A stretch of 64,000 bases of DNA from R-RK-3 sp031399085 (GCA_031399085.1 JANNOQ010000045.1:162564-226563), one strand, 5' to 3'; positions 34,626-43,308 are shown, numbered from the stretch's first letter. Notes: generated by a model from the sequence alone, not told the origin. Program-made: numbers and translations.

Positions 34626-36011
34626 TTAAAGCGCCGTCCGCAGATGATAACCCTTCGGTTGCGTCAGCGCGTGGAAACCGAGCACCGACAGGGCCGCGCC
34701 GCGCCCGGTGTTTTTCACGCCCGTCCAGGGCAGGCCGGGATCGACATAATCGCAGCGGTTCATGAACACGGTGCCGGTTTCGATCTCCGCGCCAATGCGT
34801 TCGGCCGCCTCGGCATCCGATGTCCAGATCGAGGCCGTGAGGCCGAACTCGCTGTCGTTCATCAGGCGGATCGCCTCGGCTTCCGACTGCACTTTCATGA
34901 TGCCGACGACCGGGCCGAAGGTCTCCTCGCGCATGACGCGCATGGAGTGGTCGACATTGGTGAGCAGTTGCGGCGCGACATAGGGCGTGCCGGGCTCGTC
35001 CGCCGGGAAGGCTTTCGCGTCGATATGCGGGCGCGCGCCTTTGGCGACTGCTTCGTCCACCTGATCGCGCACGGTCGCGGCAAAGCGCGCCTGGGCCATA
35101 GGGCCGAGCGTCGTCGATTGGTCCAGTGGATTACCGAGCACATAAGCCTTCGCCATCGCTTCGAAGCCCGCGACGAAATCGTCATAGACGGCGGCGTCGA
35201 CATAGATGCGCTCGATCCCGCAGCAGCTCTGGCCGGAGTTGAAATAAGCGCCATCCGCAAGGGTCTCGATGGCGTGCGGCAGGTTGGCGTCGGCGCGGAC
35301 ATAGGCAGGGTCCTTACCGCCGAGCTCCAGTCCGAGGCTGGCGAAGGTGCCTGCGAGCGCGTGCTCCATCTCGCGCCCGCCGCGCACCGAGCCGGTGAAG
35401 CTGACATGATCGACGAGGCCCGAACCCATCAGCCTCGCCGCGCCGTCATGCGACATGGCGATGTGCTGGAACAAGCCTTTCGGCAGCCCGGCGCGCTCCA
35501 TCGCCATCTGAAAGCGGTCGCCGACCAGGATGCTCTGCTCGGAGTGCTTGAGGATCACCGCATTGCCGGCGATCAGCGCGGGCACGACGGAATTGACGGT
35601 GGTGAGGTAGGGGTAGTTCCAGGGCGCGATGACGAAGACAAGGCCGAGCGGCTCACGCTTGATGGTGCGGATGAAGCCTTCGCGGGGGGCGGGCGAGATC
35701 GGCGCGAGTGCTTCCTCCGCGATCTCGGCCATATACCGAACGCGCTCCTCAACACCCCGCAGCTCGCCGCCATACCGGATCGGACGGCCCATTTGCAGGG
35801 CAAGTTCGGGGACGATCTCAGCGTTCATGGATTTTAGCGCGTCGAGAAATCCGAGCATTACGCCGACACGCTCTAACAGCGGCACCCGAGCCCAGAGCTT
35901 TTGTGCGGCTTTCGCCGCCGTCACCGCCGCATCGATGTGCGACGGCGCGGCGAAGGGGCGGCGATCGACGATCCGGCCGTCGATGGGAGATATGCAAGTA
36001 AGATCAGTCAT
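34626..36011 (-). CDS. NAD(P)-dependent aldehyde dehydrogenase
   Basis: A 461-residue aldehyde dehydrogenase superfamily member. It shows APWNYPYLTTVN (nucleotide site), FTGSVRGGREM, LELGGKDPAYV with general base Glu229, and FNSGQSCCGIER with catalytic Cys263. EETFGPVVGIM is also typical. The expected step is oxidation of the gamma-glutamyl aldehyde to the acid. I start at 36011 because the longer frame to 36059 would translate the right-hand arm of the palindromic repeat (its product NWIPAFAGMT is a well-known artefact of such repeats). The repeat separates this gene from the ligase gene upstream in the operon. Confidence 0.9.
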   Translation of the reverse strand: MTDLTCISPIDGRIVDRRPFAAPSHIDAAVTAAKAAQKLWARVPLLERVGVMLGFLDALKSMNAEIVPELALQMGRPIRYGGELRGVEERVRYMAEIAEEALAPISPAPREGFIRTIKREPLGLVFVIAPWNYPYLTTVNSVVPALIAGNAVILKHSEQSILVGDRFQMAMERAGLPKGLFQHIAMSHDGAARLMGSGLVDHVSFTGSVRGGREMEHALAGTFASLGLELGGKDPAYVRADANLPHAIETLADGAYFNSGQSCCGIERIYVDAAVYDDFVAGFEAMAKAYVLGNPLDQSTTLGPMAQARFAATVRDQVDEAVAKGARPHIDAKAFPADEPGTPYVAPQLLTNVDHSMRVMREETFGPVVGIMKVQSEAEAIRLMNDSEFGLTASIWTSDAEAAERIGAEIETGTVFMNRCDYVDPGLPWTGVKNTGRGAALSVLGFHALTQPKGYHLRTAL

Positions 36012-36027
36012 GCCTCTCATCCCTTTT

Positions 36028-36100
36028 GTCATTCCCGCGAAGGCGGGAATCCAGTTCAAATGCGTGCCGGGTTCTGGATCCCCGCTTTCGCGGGGATGAC
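36028..36100. repeat. Paired palindromic repeat (REP-like), full copy
   Basis: A left arm beginning GTCATTCCCGCGAAGGCGGG and ending ATCCAG faces a right arm beginning CTGGATCCCCGC and ending GCGGGGATGAC. The arms are complementary over 27 bases with three mismatches, and each also folds on itself. It lies between the ligase and aldehyde dehydrogenase genes inside the operon. Related copies are at 53581-53603 and 54641-54719. Confidence 0.85.
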
Positions 36101-36109
36101 AAATAGCCT

Positions 36110-37480
36110 TTAAATGATCTCAAAATAGCGCTGCATTTCCCAATCGGTAATCGCCCGGCGGAATTCGCGCTCCTCCCAGGCCCGCGTCGCCGCGTAGTGT
36201 TCGACGAAGGCGTCGCCGAAAAGCTGGCGCGCCACGTCGCTGTGCTTCAGCCGCTCCGACGCCTCGAACAGCGTGCGCGGCAACGAGCGGCTTTCTGGAA
36301 ATTTCCTCTCATAGGCATTCCCAACGACAGCCGCATCTGGCTCGATCTTGTGCTCGATGCCCCATAGTCCCGAGCCGATCGCCGCCGCCAGTGCGATGTA
36401 GGGATTAATATCCGCCGCCGCGATGCGATATTCAACACGCTGTGATTTGGCCGAGCCGGGGATAACACGCAGCGCGCAGGTGCGGTTTTCGACGCCCCAG
36501 CTCGCTTCGGTCGGTGCCCAGAAGCCAGGGATCAGCCGGGTGTAGGAATTCACGGTGGACGCGACCATGCCGAGTAATTCCGGCATCAGCGCCTGCTGGC
36601 CGCCGACGAACCAGCGCATCGCGTCCGACATGCCGTGCGGCTTGCCCTCTTCGTGGAAGACCGAGCCGCCATCGTTCTTGCGGTTCAGCGATACATGCAG
36701 ATGGCCCGACTGCCCCGGCCAGTCCTTCGACCATTTCGCCATGAACGTCGCCATGAGGCCAGATCGCTGGGCAAGAATTTTGGTGAAGGTCTTGAACAGC
36801 GCGGCACGGTCGGCGGCTTCCAGCGCGTCGGTCACTTCGATGGCGGCTTCCAGCACGCCCGGGCCGGTTTCCGTATGCAGGCCCTCGATCGGCATCCGCA
36901 TCGCATCGCACAGCTCCAGGAGATCGCGGTAGAACTCGGCATGAACTGAGGCGCGCAGCATTGAATAGCCGAAAAAGCCCGGCGTGATATTCTTCAGGCC
37001 GCGATAGTTTTTCTCGCGGACGCTGTCCGGCGTCTCATTGAACAGGAAGAACTCGAACTCCGCCGCCGCCTTCACGCTGAAGCCCATATCGGCGGCACGG
37101 GCCAGAACCTTGCGCAGCACGCCGCGCGGACATACCGCCTCGGCGGGCCCCGCGAATTCGGCGAGGAACAGCAGCATGTCGCCTTCGAACGGCACCGGGC
37201 GGCAGGTCTCCGGCAGCACCCGCACGGCGGCGTCGGGATAGGCCGTATGCCAGCCGGTGAAGCTGACATTGTCGTAAAGCTGGTCGTTCGAGTCCCAGCC
37301 CAAAACCACGTCGCAAAAGCCGAAGCCCTTTTCGAGGGCCGAGAAAAACTTCTCCCGGCCCATATACTTGCCGCGCATGACGCCGTCCGCGTCGAACACG
37401 CCGACTTTCACATGCGAAAGCCCGTGTTCCTCGACAATTGTCCGCGCATCGGCGGTTGTCTTTACCTCTAGCGGCATCAT
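36110..37480 (-). CDS. Glutamine synthetase-like gamma-glutamyl-amine ligase
   Basis: A 456-residue type I glutamine synthetase-fold ligase of the GlnA-like/PuuA group. It has the N-terminal beta-grasp part, the metal-binding AAEFEFFLF, EGLHTETGPGVLEAAI, the ATP region ATFMAKWSKDWPGQSGHLHVS (shortened here) and ENRTCALRVIPGSA with the substrate Arg. These paralogues attach the gamma-carboxyl of glutamate to an amine rather than to ammonia. Next to an ethanolamine-type permease and an alcohol dehydrogenase, the probable substrate is ethanolamine, as for GlnA4 of Streptomyces. It starts 66 bp after the permease gene. Another primary amine with a hydroxyl is possible. Confidence 0.85.
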   Translation of the reverse strand: MMPLEVKTTADARTIVEEHGLSHVKVGVFDADGVMRGKYMGREKFFSALEKGFGFCDVVLGWDSNDQLYDNVSFTGWHTAYPDAAVRVLPETCRPVPFEGDMLLFLAEFAGPAEAVCPRGVLRKVLARAADMGFSVKAAAEFEFFLFNETPDSVREKNYRGLKNITPGFFGYSMLRASVHAEFYRDLLELCDAMRMPIEGLHTETGPGVLEAAIEVTDALEAADRAALFKTFTKILAQRSGLMATFMAKWSKDWPGQSGHLHVSLNRKNDGGSVFHEEGKPHGMSDAMRWFVGGQQALMPELLGMVASTVNSYTRLIPGFWAPTEASWGVENRTCALRVIPGSAKSQRVEYRIAAADINPYIALAAAIGSGLWGIEHKIEPDAAVVGNAYERKFPESRSLPRTLFEASERLKHSDVARQLFGDAFVEHYAATRAWEEREFRRAITDWEMQRYFEII

Positions 37481-37546
37481 CTCACAGGCCTGCTGATGAA
37501 CGAAGGAGGCGGGACAAGTGTATGCCCCGCCTAGCTTGTGAAGCGC

Positions 37547-39097
37547 TCAATAGGTTTTGTAGTCAGCGGCGCCCTTCGTCGTGGCGAACTCTTCCTCGGG
37601 CGAAAGCACGAGCTTGCGCCGTCCGATCAGCGCGAAATAGATCAGCCCGACCGCGAACCAGATCCCAACGCCGATCACGCCTTGCCGGTAGATCGGATCG
37701 GCGAATTGAAACCCGATGGTGATGAGCGCCAAGACAATCGTCACCACCGCGCCGGGGATTCCGAAGGGGCTTTTATATGGGCGCTCGATCTGCGGATGCT
37801 GGGTGCGCAGCAAGATGAACGATACCGCCTGCGCCACATAGGAACACATGGCCCCGAACACCGCCATATTCAGCAGCGTGCCGCCAATGACGCCCGTGCT
37901 GGCATCGACGCCGACATAGTACCAAATGGACAGCATGATCGCGAGAGCGACAACCGCGCCGCCGATCATGGCGACATGGGGCGTTTTGTAGCTGGTATGG
38001 GTAATGGAGAGCCAGCGCGGGAAGTAGCCGGCGCGCGACAGCGAGTAAATCTGCCGCCCCTTGGCGAAGATGATGGTGTGGAAGCTCGCGATAAGGCCGA
38101 TCACGGCGATGCCTGCAAGGATTTTCGCAATATCGACGCCGTAAATCGCCCTGAAGCCGTCTAGCAGCGGCTCGCCGGATGAGCTAAGCGCGAAAGCTCC
38201 CGTTACCGTCGTGGTCGCGCCCGTCGCCGCGTCGGTGATTTCACGCGACACGGGCAGGCTCGAGTTCAACCACAAGATCATGAATGCCGACACCATCAAG
38301 GTGAGCATTCCAAGGATGATGCCGGTCGGCATATCCTTCTTTGGGTCGACGGACTCCTCGGCGGCAAGCGGCAATTGCTCGATGGCCAGGAACAGCCAGA
38401 CCGCGAAGGGCATCGCCGCCAGCGCGCCCCAAATGCCGAAGGGGAGGAACGGGCCGTTGCCCTCCGGCAGTTCGACCGCCGAGCCATCCGGGCCAACTCC
38501 GATGTTCAGCGCCCAGCGATTGAAATCCATGACCGGAAACGCGCTGATCCAGAAGCCCACGAGACAGGCGAGGGCCAAGAGCGTGACGATGAGCGTGACC
38601 TTGAAGGAAAACTCTACGCCGGAGATGTTCAGCCCAACGAAGATAATGTAACAGGCCACCCAATACACCGGTTGGAATTCAGGTCCGGTGCCGAAGATGG
38701 CGCCGAGATAGGATCCGATAAAGAACACCACGACCGCCGGCGTGATGACATATTCCACATTCTCGAACAGTCCGGTGATGAAGCCCCCCCACGGCCCCAT
38801 GGTCGTGCGCGCGAAGGAATAGGCAGCGCCGGTATGCGGCAGCGCCGGCGACATCTCGGCGATGCAGAACACCAGGCCAAGATACATGATCGAGATCAGA
38901 ATGGCCGCGATCAGCAGACCGCCCCAGCCGCCCGGCGCCAGGCCGAAATTCCAGCCCGAAAAATGCCCCGAAATCACCGCGCCGACGCCGAGCGCCCACA
39001 GGCTCGCCACGCCCGCATAGCGCTTCAATCCGCGCTTTTCGAAATATGCGCTGTCCACCTTGTTGTAGATAACGCCGCCCTGCCCGTCCTGCGCCAT
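37547..39097 (-). CDS. APC-superfamily permease, ethanolamine-permease type
   Basis: A 516-residue inner-membrane transporter with about 12 hydrophobic segments. The N-terminal region (VISGHFSGWNFGLAPGGWGG) and the ALPHTGAAYSFARTTMGPWGGF stretch resemble the ethanolamine permease branch of the APC superfamily found in Pseudomonas and rhizobia. It heads the minus-strand operon whose other products fit gamma-glutamylation and oxidation of an amino alcohol. The start at 39097 is 180 bp from the divergent RpiR regulator, with a palindrome in the gap. Transport of another small amine cannot be excluded. Confidence 0.85.
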   Translation of the reverse strand: MAQDGQGGVIYNKVDSAYFEKRGLKRYAGVASLWALGVGAVISGHFSGWNFGLAPGGWGGLLIAAILISIMYLGLVFCIAEMSPALPHTGAAYSFARTTMGPWGGFITGLFENVEYVITPAVVVFFIGSYLGAIFGTGPEFQPVYWVACYIIFVGLNISGVEFSFKVTLIVTLLALACLVGFWISAFPVMDFNRWALNIGVGPDGSAVELPEGNGPFLPFGIWGALAAMPFAVWLFLAIEQLPLAAEESVDPKKDMPTGIILGMLTLMVSAFMILWLNSSLPVSREITDAATGATTTVTGAFALSSSGEPLLDGFRAIYGVDIAKILAGIAVIGLIASFHTIIFAKGRQIYSLSRAGYFPRWLSITHTSYKTPHVAMIGGAVVALAIMLSIWYYVGVDASTGVIGGTLLNMAVFGAMCSYVAQAVSFILLRTQHPQIERPYKSPFGIPGAVVTIVLALITIGFQFADPIYRQGVIGVGIWFAVGLIYFALIGRRKLVLSPEEEFATTKGAADYKTY

Positions 39098-39200
39098 TTT
39101 CGAATTCCTTGTTTTGGAAACCGTTTGCGGGAAAGAATTCGCCCGCCTTGCGCTGCCCCGCCCCTACATTCGTTCGCGTCGTCCAAGCTCGATTTTTTGC

Positions 39201-39216
39201 TGGAATAATCATTCCA
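39201..39216. promoter_or_regulatory. Palindrome in the permease/RpiR intergenic region, likely operator
   Basis: TGGAATAATCATTCCA has perfect six-base arms (TGGAAT/ATTCCA) around AATC. It lies 104 bp before the permease start and 62 bp before the RpiR start. A further GGAAT is at about 39240 and GGAAAC (reverse) at about 39258. It is a good candidate site for the adjacent regulator. Confidence 0.6.
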
Positions 39217-39277
39217 AAGAACATCTACTGGTGTCAAGACGGAATAAAAAGACCAGTTTCCAACAGGTAGCTTAGCG

Positions 39278-40189
39278 GTGGAAAAGGCACAGGACGGCAC
39301 GGATGGGAATAATGGCGGCAAGCTGGAAACGGCAGCGGCCGCCATCACGCGGATTTGGTCAAGTCTGACCGCGCAGGAAGCGCGGGCCGCAACGCATCTG
39401 CGCCAGCATTATCCGGCGGCCGGGCTCGGCCCGATGGCGCGATTTGCGCGCGAAGCCGGCGTCAGCCCGCAAACCGTGCTGCGGCTTTTATCCAAATTGG
39501 ACGTCGAAAGCTGGGAAGCTTTCCAGGAGCGGCTGCGTCTGGAATTGGCGGGGGAGCAAATTTCTCCGCTTGGCCGCTGGTCCGCGTACCGTCATGCATC
39601 CAGCGATGACGACGATTGGCTGAGCCATTTTGGCTCCCGCCTTTCGCGAAATGTGGCCGAAACCTTCGCCGACCTGGTGCCGGCTGAATTCGAAGCCGCC
39701 GCTAATGCCGTGGCGGATCCCAAGCGGCGCGTGCTGGTGATCGGCGGGCGCTTTACGCAACAATTGGCCCGGCTTCTCGCGCGTCACCTGCAAATCGTGC
39801 GCGGCGGCGTCGAGGAAATCGGCAGCCTGTCCTCCACCTGGCCCGACCGGTTGATCGATGTCGGCCGCAAATCGGTCGTGGTCGCCTTCGACATCCGCCG
39901 CTATTCGAGCGATGTGGTGCGCTTTGCCGCGCTTGCCCGCGAGCAGGGCGCGAGCGTGATTCTGTTCACCGACGCGGCCAATGCCCCGGCGGTGGCGCAC
40001 TCTCACCACGTCATCGTTGGGGCGGTTGAAAGCGGCGGCGCTTGGGACTCGGTTACGGCGCTGCTGGCCGTCACCGAAGCGTTGGTCGCCCGCGTCACCG
40101 AGCTGTCAGGTCTTGAAACCGCCGACCGGATGGGACGCCTGGAAACGTTGCGGATGCGTTTATTCGATGACGGGGAGCGAACGCCATGA
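39278..40189 (+). CDS. MurR/RpiR-family transcriptional regulator
   Basis: A 303-residue regulator. The N-terminal helix-turn-helix region (about 20-95, with MARFAREAGVSPQTVLRLLS) is followed by a SIS domain (about 130-260, KRRVLVIGGRFTQQLARLLA and VVVAFDIRRYSSDVV), which in this family binds a phosphosugar or another pathway metabolite. The start is a GTG at 39278 with AGG upstream. Being divergent from the permease-led operon and next to a clean palindrome, it most likely controls that operon. The ligand is probably the amine or a gamma-glutamyl intermediate, which would be unusual for a SIS domain. Confidence 0.88.
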   Translation: MEKAQDGTDGNNGGKLETAAAAITRIWSSLTAQEARAATHLRQHYPAAGLGPMARFAREAGVSPQTVLRLLSKLDVESWEAFQERLRLELAGEQISPLGRWSAYRHASSDDDDWLSHFGSRLSRNVAETFADLVPAEFEAAANAVADPKRRVLVIGGRFTQQLARLLARHLQIVRGGVEEIGSLSSTWPDRLIDVGRKSVVVAFDIRRYSSDVVRFAALAREQGASVILFTDAANAPAVAHSHHVIVGAVESGGAWDSVTALLAVTEALVARVTELSGLETADRMGRLETLRMRLFDDGERTP

Positions 40190-40243
40190 ACCGTGTTGCC
40201 AGTCAGCGCGACTATAGATTCGAGCCAAACCCAGGAGGAGCCG

Positions 40244-40468
40244 ATGGTCAGGATCATCATCGCCGCCGCACTCGCAACCACGTCATTCGCAGTGGCGCTC
40301 GATTCGCAGGCTAAAATGCCCGAATATCACAAGGTGTGGGTGGACACGCAAATGGCCAAACCGTTGCAAAAGGGCTTCAAGGCAAACACACCGAGCTCAC
40401 CGTCGGGGCTGCCGACCGGAAAGCGCCAACATAAGCCGTTCACGGTGACAAAGCCCGTCGACAAATAG
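40244..40468 (+). CDS. Small exported protein
   Basis: A 74-residue protein with a probable signal peptide (MVRIIIAAALATTSFAVALD) and a short basic, Pro/Lys/Thr-rich mature part without cysteine. A strong AGGAGGAG lies at 40232-40239, seven bases before the ATG, so it is probably well translated. It follows the RpiR gene after 54 bp and may be co-transcribed. I do not recognise a family. Confidence 0.6.
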   Translation: MVRIIIAAALATTSFAVALDSQAKMPEYHKVWVDTQMAKPLQKGFKANTPSSPSGLPTGKRQHKPFTVTKPVDK

Positions 40469-40491
40469 CGGGCCTAAAGCCTTTCCGCCGC

Positions 40492-41775
40492 TCACTCGGC
40501 AGAGATGTCAGCCTTACCGTGCTCGCGGCCAAAAAGCGCAAGGCCCGCGCCGACCGAGACGAACTCGTCTTCCGCTGAGAAATCGGCGGAGGGGAAGCGC
40601 CTGGCCATCAGATCGCGGATCGCCGGCACGAAGGATGTACCGCCGGTCATGAAGACGTGATCGACATCGGCGGGCGCCAGTGTCGTTTCCGCAAAGAGTT
40701 TGCTCACCTGCGCGTCGATCGCCGCGAGGTCCTCGGCAATCCATTCGTTGAACGCCGTGCGGCTGATCTCTTGGCTGATCTGCACCGGCCCGTGTCTGAA
40801 TTCGAGCCTGGCGGATTCGTGCAAGGATAGAGCGGTCTTGGCCTCGGAAACGGCCCGGTAAAGGTCGAAACCCAGCTCTTCCTCGATGATATAAATCAGC
40901 CGTTCCAGCGCCTCGGGATTTTCGGACATGCGCATCAGGCTGCGCAGCTCGCGCAGCGTAGCTGGGGCGCGCAGAAATGAGAGATCGCTCCAGCGCTGAA
41001 GGCGGGCATAATAATGCACGGGCATCGGCAAACGTTTGCCCATGCTGAGATAATGGGAGCCCAGGCCCAGCATGGGGCAAACGACCTTCTCGATGATGCG
41101 GTAATCGAGCCGGTCCCCAGCGATGCCGACGCCCGATGTCCCGAGTGTTTCCAAGGCAATTCGGCCGCCCTTGGGCATGAAGCGGGCCAGCGAGAAGTCG
41201 CTCGTGCCGCCCCCGAAATCCGCCACGACGCAGATTTTCGCCGTATTGATCCGGCTGGCAAATCTATACGCCGCCGCCAGCGGCTCGGCGACGAAAGACA
41301 CATTCGCAAATCCAGCCATCGCGAAGGCATCCGAAAGCCGCCGCAAAGCCAGCGCCTCATCGGCAAGTTGGCCGGCAAAGCGCACGGGGCGGCCGGCTGT
41401 CGCGGTTGTCCCCAGCGCGGGCATGTCGCGCTCGGCGCTGGCGCGCAGGCCTTTCAAGATCGCGGCGATGAGATCTTCGATGGTGAATTTGCGACCGAAA
41501 ATATGCGTTTGCGAGAAATTCGGATTGGCGGCCATCGATTTGACCGACTGAATGAGGCGGCAGTCGCTGCCGTGCTCCAGATAGGCCGCCATCGCCGCAG
41601 GACCCGTCGTCACCATTGGCTGTGAGCCCGGCGCCGCGCTTTTCACCACGCACAAAATGGATCGGAAATTGCCGCTGGCTTGGTCCGGCCCGTGCCGTGC
41701 GATCCGGACATCGCCAGCCGGAGGCGCCACGGCGAGCACGCTATTGGTCGTGCCGAAATCGATGCCGACGTTCAT
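40492..41775 (-). CDS. YegD-like Hsp70-family protein
   Basis: A 427-residue ATPase with the Hsp70/actin nucleotide-binding fold and no separate substrate-binding domain. The phosphate 1 loop is GIDFGTTNSVLAV, phosphate 2 is VVADFGGGTSDFSLA, and the adenosine motif is VFMTGGTSFVPAIRDLM. It resembles E. coli YegD (an orphan DnaK homologue) in length and layout. No DnaJ or GrpE gene is near, so its role is unclear. The ATG at 41775 begins the fold; a longer frame to 41814 adds a short polar leader. It is convergent with the small exported protein gene. Confidence 0.85.
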   Translation of the reverse strand: MNVGIDFGTTNSVLAVAPPAGDVRIARHGPDQASGNFRSILCVVKSAAPGSQPMVTTGPAAMAAYLEHGSDCRLIQSVKSMAANPNFSQTHIFGRKFTIEDLIAAILKGLRASAERDMPALGTTATAGRPVRFAGQLADEALALRRLSDAFAMAGFANVSFVAEPLAAAYRFASRINTAKICVVADFGGGTSDFSLARFMPKGGRIALETLGTSGVGIAGDRLDYRIIEKVVCPMLGLGSHYLSMGKRLPMPVHYYARLQRWSDLSFLRAPATLRELRSLMRMSENPEALERLIYIIEEELGFDLYRAVSEAKTALSLHESARLEFRHGPVQISQEISRTAFNEWIAEDLAAIDAQVSKLFAETTLAPADVDHVFMTGGTSFVPAIRDLMARRFPSADFSAEDEFVSVGAGLALFGREHGKADISAE

Positions 41776-42047
41776 GTGGAGGTCTCCGAGATTAAGCGGC
41801 GTGCGGCAGGCCATAAAAGGTGCGGACCCTAGCCGAAATCCCGGCGCTTGGCATCATCTGCGTGTTGGGGGATAGACCTCCGAACCGTGACAAAACAACC
41901 TCAGATTGCAGCATTATTGCGCGAAAATCGGTATCCTTTTTGCATTAACGCGGCGAATCGCAGCCCAGTAACTCGCGTTCTGGTTGAACCGAAACGAACG
42001 GATGGGCACCCGCAACTTCGCCGTTATCAGCAATAGGGCAAGATAAC

Positions 42048-42806
42048 ATGAATAAATTTCTTAGCGCGCTGGGCGCCTGCGCGCTTCTGATCTTAGTGAC
42101 GGACACTGCATCCGCGGATGGTGTGCCGGTTGTGCACGGATCAATGAAGGATGCGGCTCCGGTCGCTTGTTGCGATGCCCAATGGTCGGGTTTGTATATC
42201 GCCGGCAGCATCGGATATTCAGGCGCGTCCATCGATGTCTTCAATGAGGTCGATGATGGCGGCCTGCTGAGCAGTCAGGAAAATGACGTCAGCAGCGACG
42301 GTGCAACGGGCACGATCGCGCTCGGATATGATCGGATGATGGGCGGCTATGTCTTTGGTGTTTTCGCCGATTACACATTCGGTGACCTGGACGGATCAGG
42401 CACACTTAGCGCGCCGGGCTTTATCGATCCCTTCGAAATGACCTTCGAAGATGTTTGGGCCGTGGGCGTGCGGTTTGGCGTTGTCCGTTCGTGCTGTACC
42501 CTATGGTATGTGACTGCGGGCTATACGCAAACCGACATGGATTTCGACAATAGCTTCTCGGCTGACGGCTTCTCCGAGGAACTCAGCGGCTATTTCGTTG
42601 GCGGCGGCGTCGAGCAAAATATCCGGGACGGCTGGTCTTTGAAGCTCGAATACCGTTACTCCAGCTTTCAGGATGAGAACGTGTTCGATTTCCTTGGGGC
42701 GTGCGGCATCGGGTGCTCGGAGAGTGTCGATGTCGATACGGAAATCCACTCCGTTCGGCTTGGCTTGAGCTACAAACTCGGACGTCACTACGACGTCCTT
42801 CGGTAG
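42048..42806 (+). CDS. Outer-membrane beta-barrel protein
   Basis: A 252-residue exported protein with a signal peptide (MNKFLSALGACALLILVTDT, cleaved near ASADG). The linker carries SMKDA, then QWSGLYIAGSIGYSG opens the barrel. Strands such as GGYVFGVFADYTFG and GWSLKLEYRYSSF follow. It ends in LSYKLGRHYDVLR, closely like the LQRVYEPLR end of the barrel at 3077-3856, which shows kinship beyond the general fold. Cys pairs (ACCDA, SCCTL, ACGIGCSES) are unusual for such barrels. A strong hairpin terminator follows the gene. Confidence 0.8.
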   Translation: MNKFLSALGACALLILVTDTASADGVPVVHGSMKDAAPVACCDAQWSGLYIAGSIGYSGASIDVFNEVDDGGLLSSQENDVSSDGATGTIALGYDRMMGGYVFGVFADYTFGDLDGSGTLSAPGFIDPFEMTFEDVWAVGVRFGVVRSCCTLWYVTAGYTQTDMDFDNSFSADGFSEELSGYFVGGGVEQNIRDGWSLKLEYRYSSFQDENVFDFLGACGIGCSESVDVDTEIHSVRLGLSYKLGRHYDVLR

Positions 42807-42844
42807 TCAGTCGCTACCTCCGGAGTATAGAGTTCCAATTTACG

Positions 42845-42870
42845 AAGGGCGAGGTCCAGACCTCGCCCTT
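42845..42870. terminator. Strong hairpin terminator between convergent genes
   Basis: AAGGGCGAGGT at 42845-42855 pairs perfectly with ACCTCGCCCTT at 42860-42870 around a four-base loop, followed by TATTTG. It separates the barrel gene (stop 42806) from pcaC (end 42892) and could act in both directions. Confidence 0.85.
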
Positions 42871-42891
42871 TATTTGTGTGCTTGACGCAAG

Positions 42892-43296
42892 CTACACCTG
42901 CGGCTTCACGGCAGCCCCCTCGCCAAGTTCGCGCGCGATGTCCTGTGCGATGTGGAAGCCGGTGTTCGCCGCCGGGACACCCGCATAGAGCGCGGTTTGC
43001 ATCAGCAGCTCCTTGACTTGGTCGAGGCTGAGGTCGCCTTCCAGACCGGCGCGCAGATGCAGGCGGAACTCCTCCCAGCGTCCCATCGCAGCGGTTATCG
43101 CCAGAACCAGCAGACGCCGCGTGCTTGTATCGAGGCCGGGGCGGGTCCAGATCTCGCCCCAGGCGTAGCGGGTGATGAAATCCTGGAATTCGGCCGTGAG
43201 GTCAGTGCAGCCGGCGACCGAGCGGTCGACATAGGCGTCCCCCAGAACCTGTCTGCGCCGCGCGAACCCGTCATCCAAGCGGTCTTTTTCGTCCAT
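42892..43296 (-). CDS. pcaC: 4-carboxymuconolactone decarboxylase
   Basis: A 134-residue all-helical enzyme of the CMD/AhpD fold. The typical sequence RYAWGEIWTRPGLDTSTRRL and the LHLRAGLEGDLS stretch, then LLMQTALYAGVPAAN, identify PcaC. It converts gamma-carboxymuconolactone to beta-ketoadipate enol-lactone in the protocatechuate branch of the beta-ketoadipate pathway. It is last in the pcaHGBC order, 12 bp after pcaB. The enol-lactone hydrolase PcaD, often fused or adjacent, is not in the window. Confidence 0.95.
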   Translation of the reverse strand: MDEKDRLDDGFARRRQVLGDAYVDRSVAGCTDLTAEFQDFITRYAWGEIWTRPGLDTSTRRLLVLAITAAMGRWEEFRLHLRAGLEGDLSLDQVKELLMQTALYAGVPAANTGFHIAQDIARELGEGAAVKPQV

Positions 43297-43308
43297 AGGC
43301 GATCTCCT

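Noticed and set aside
34644..35837. Open frame of 397 codons on the plus strand
   Set aside because: Antisense to the aldehyde dehydrogenase gene, with shadow-type composition.
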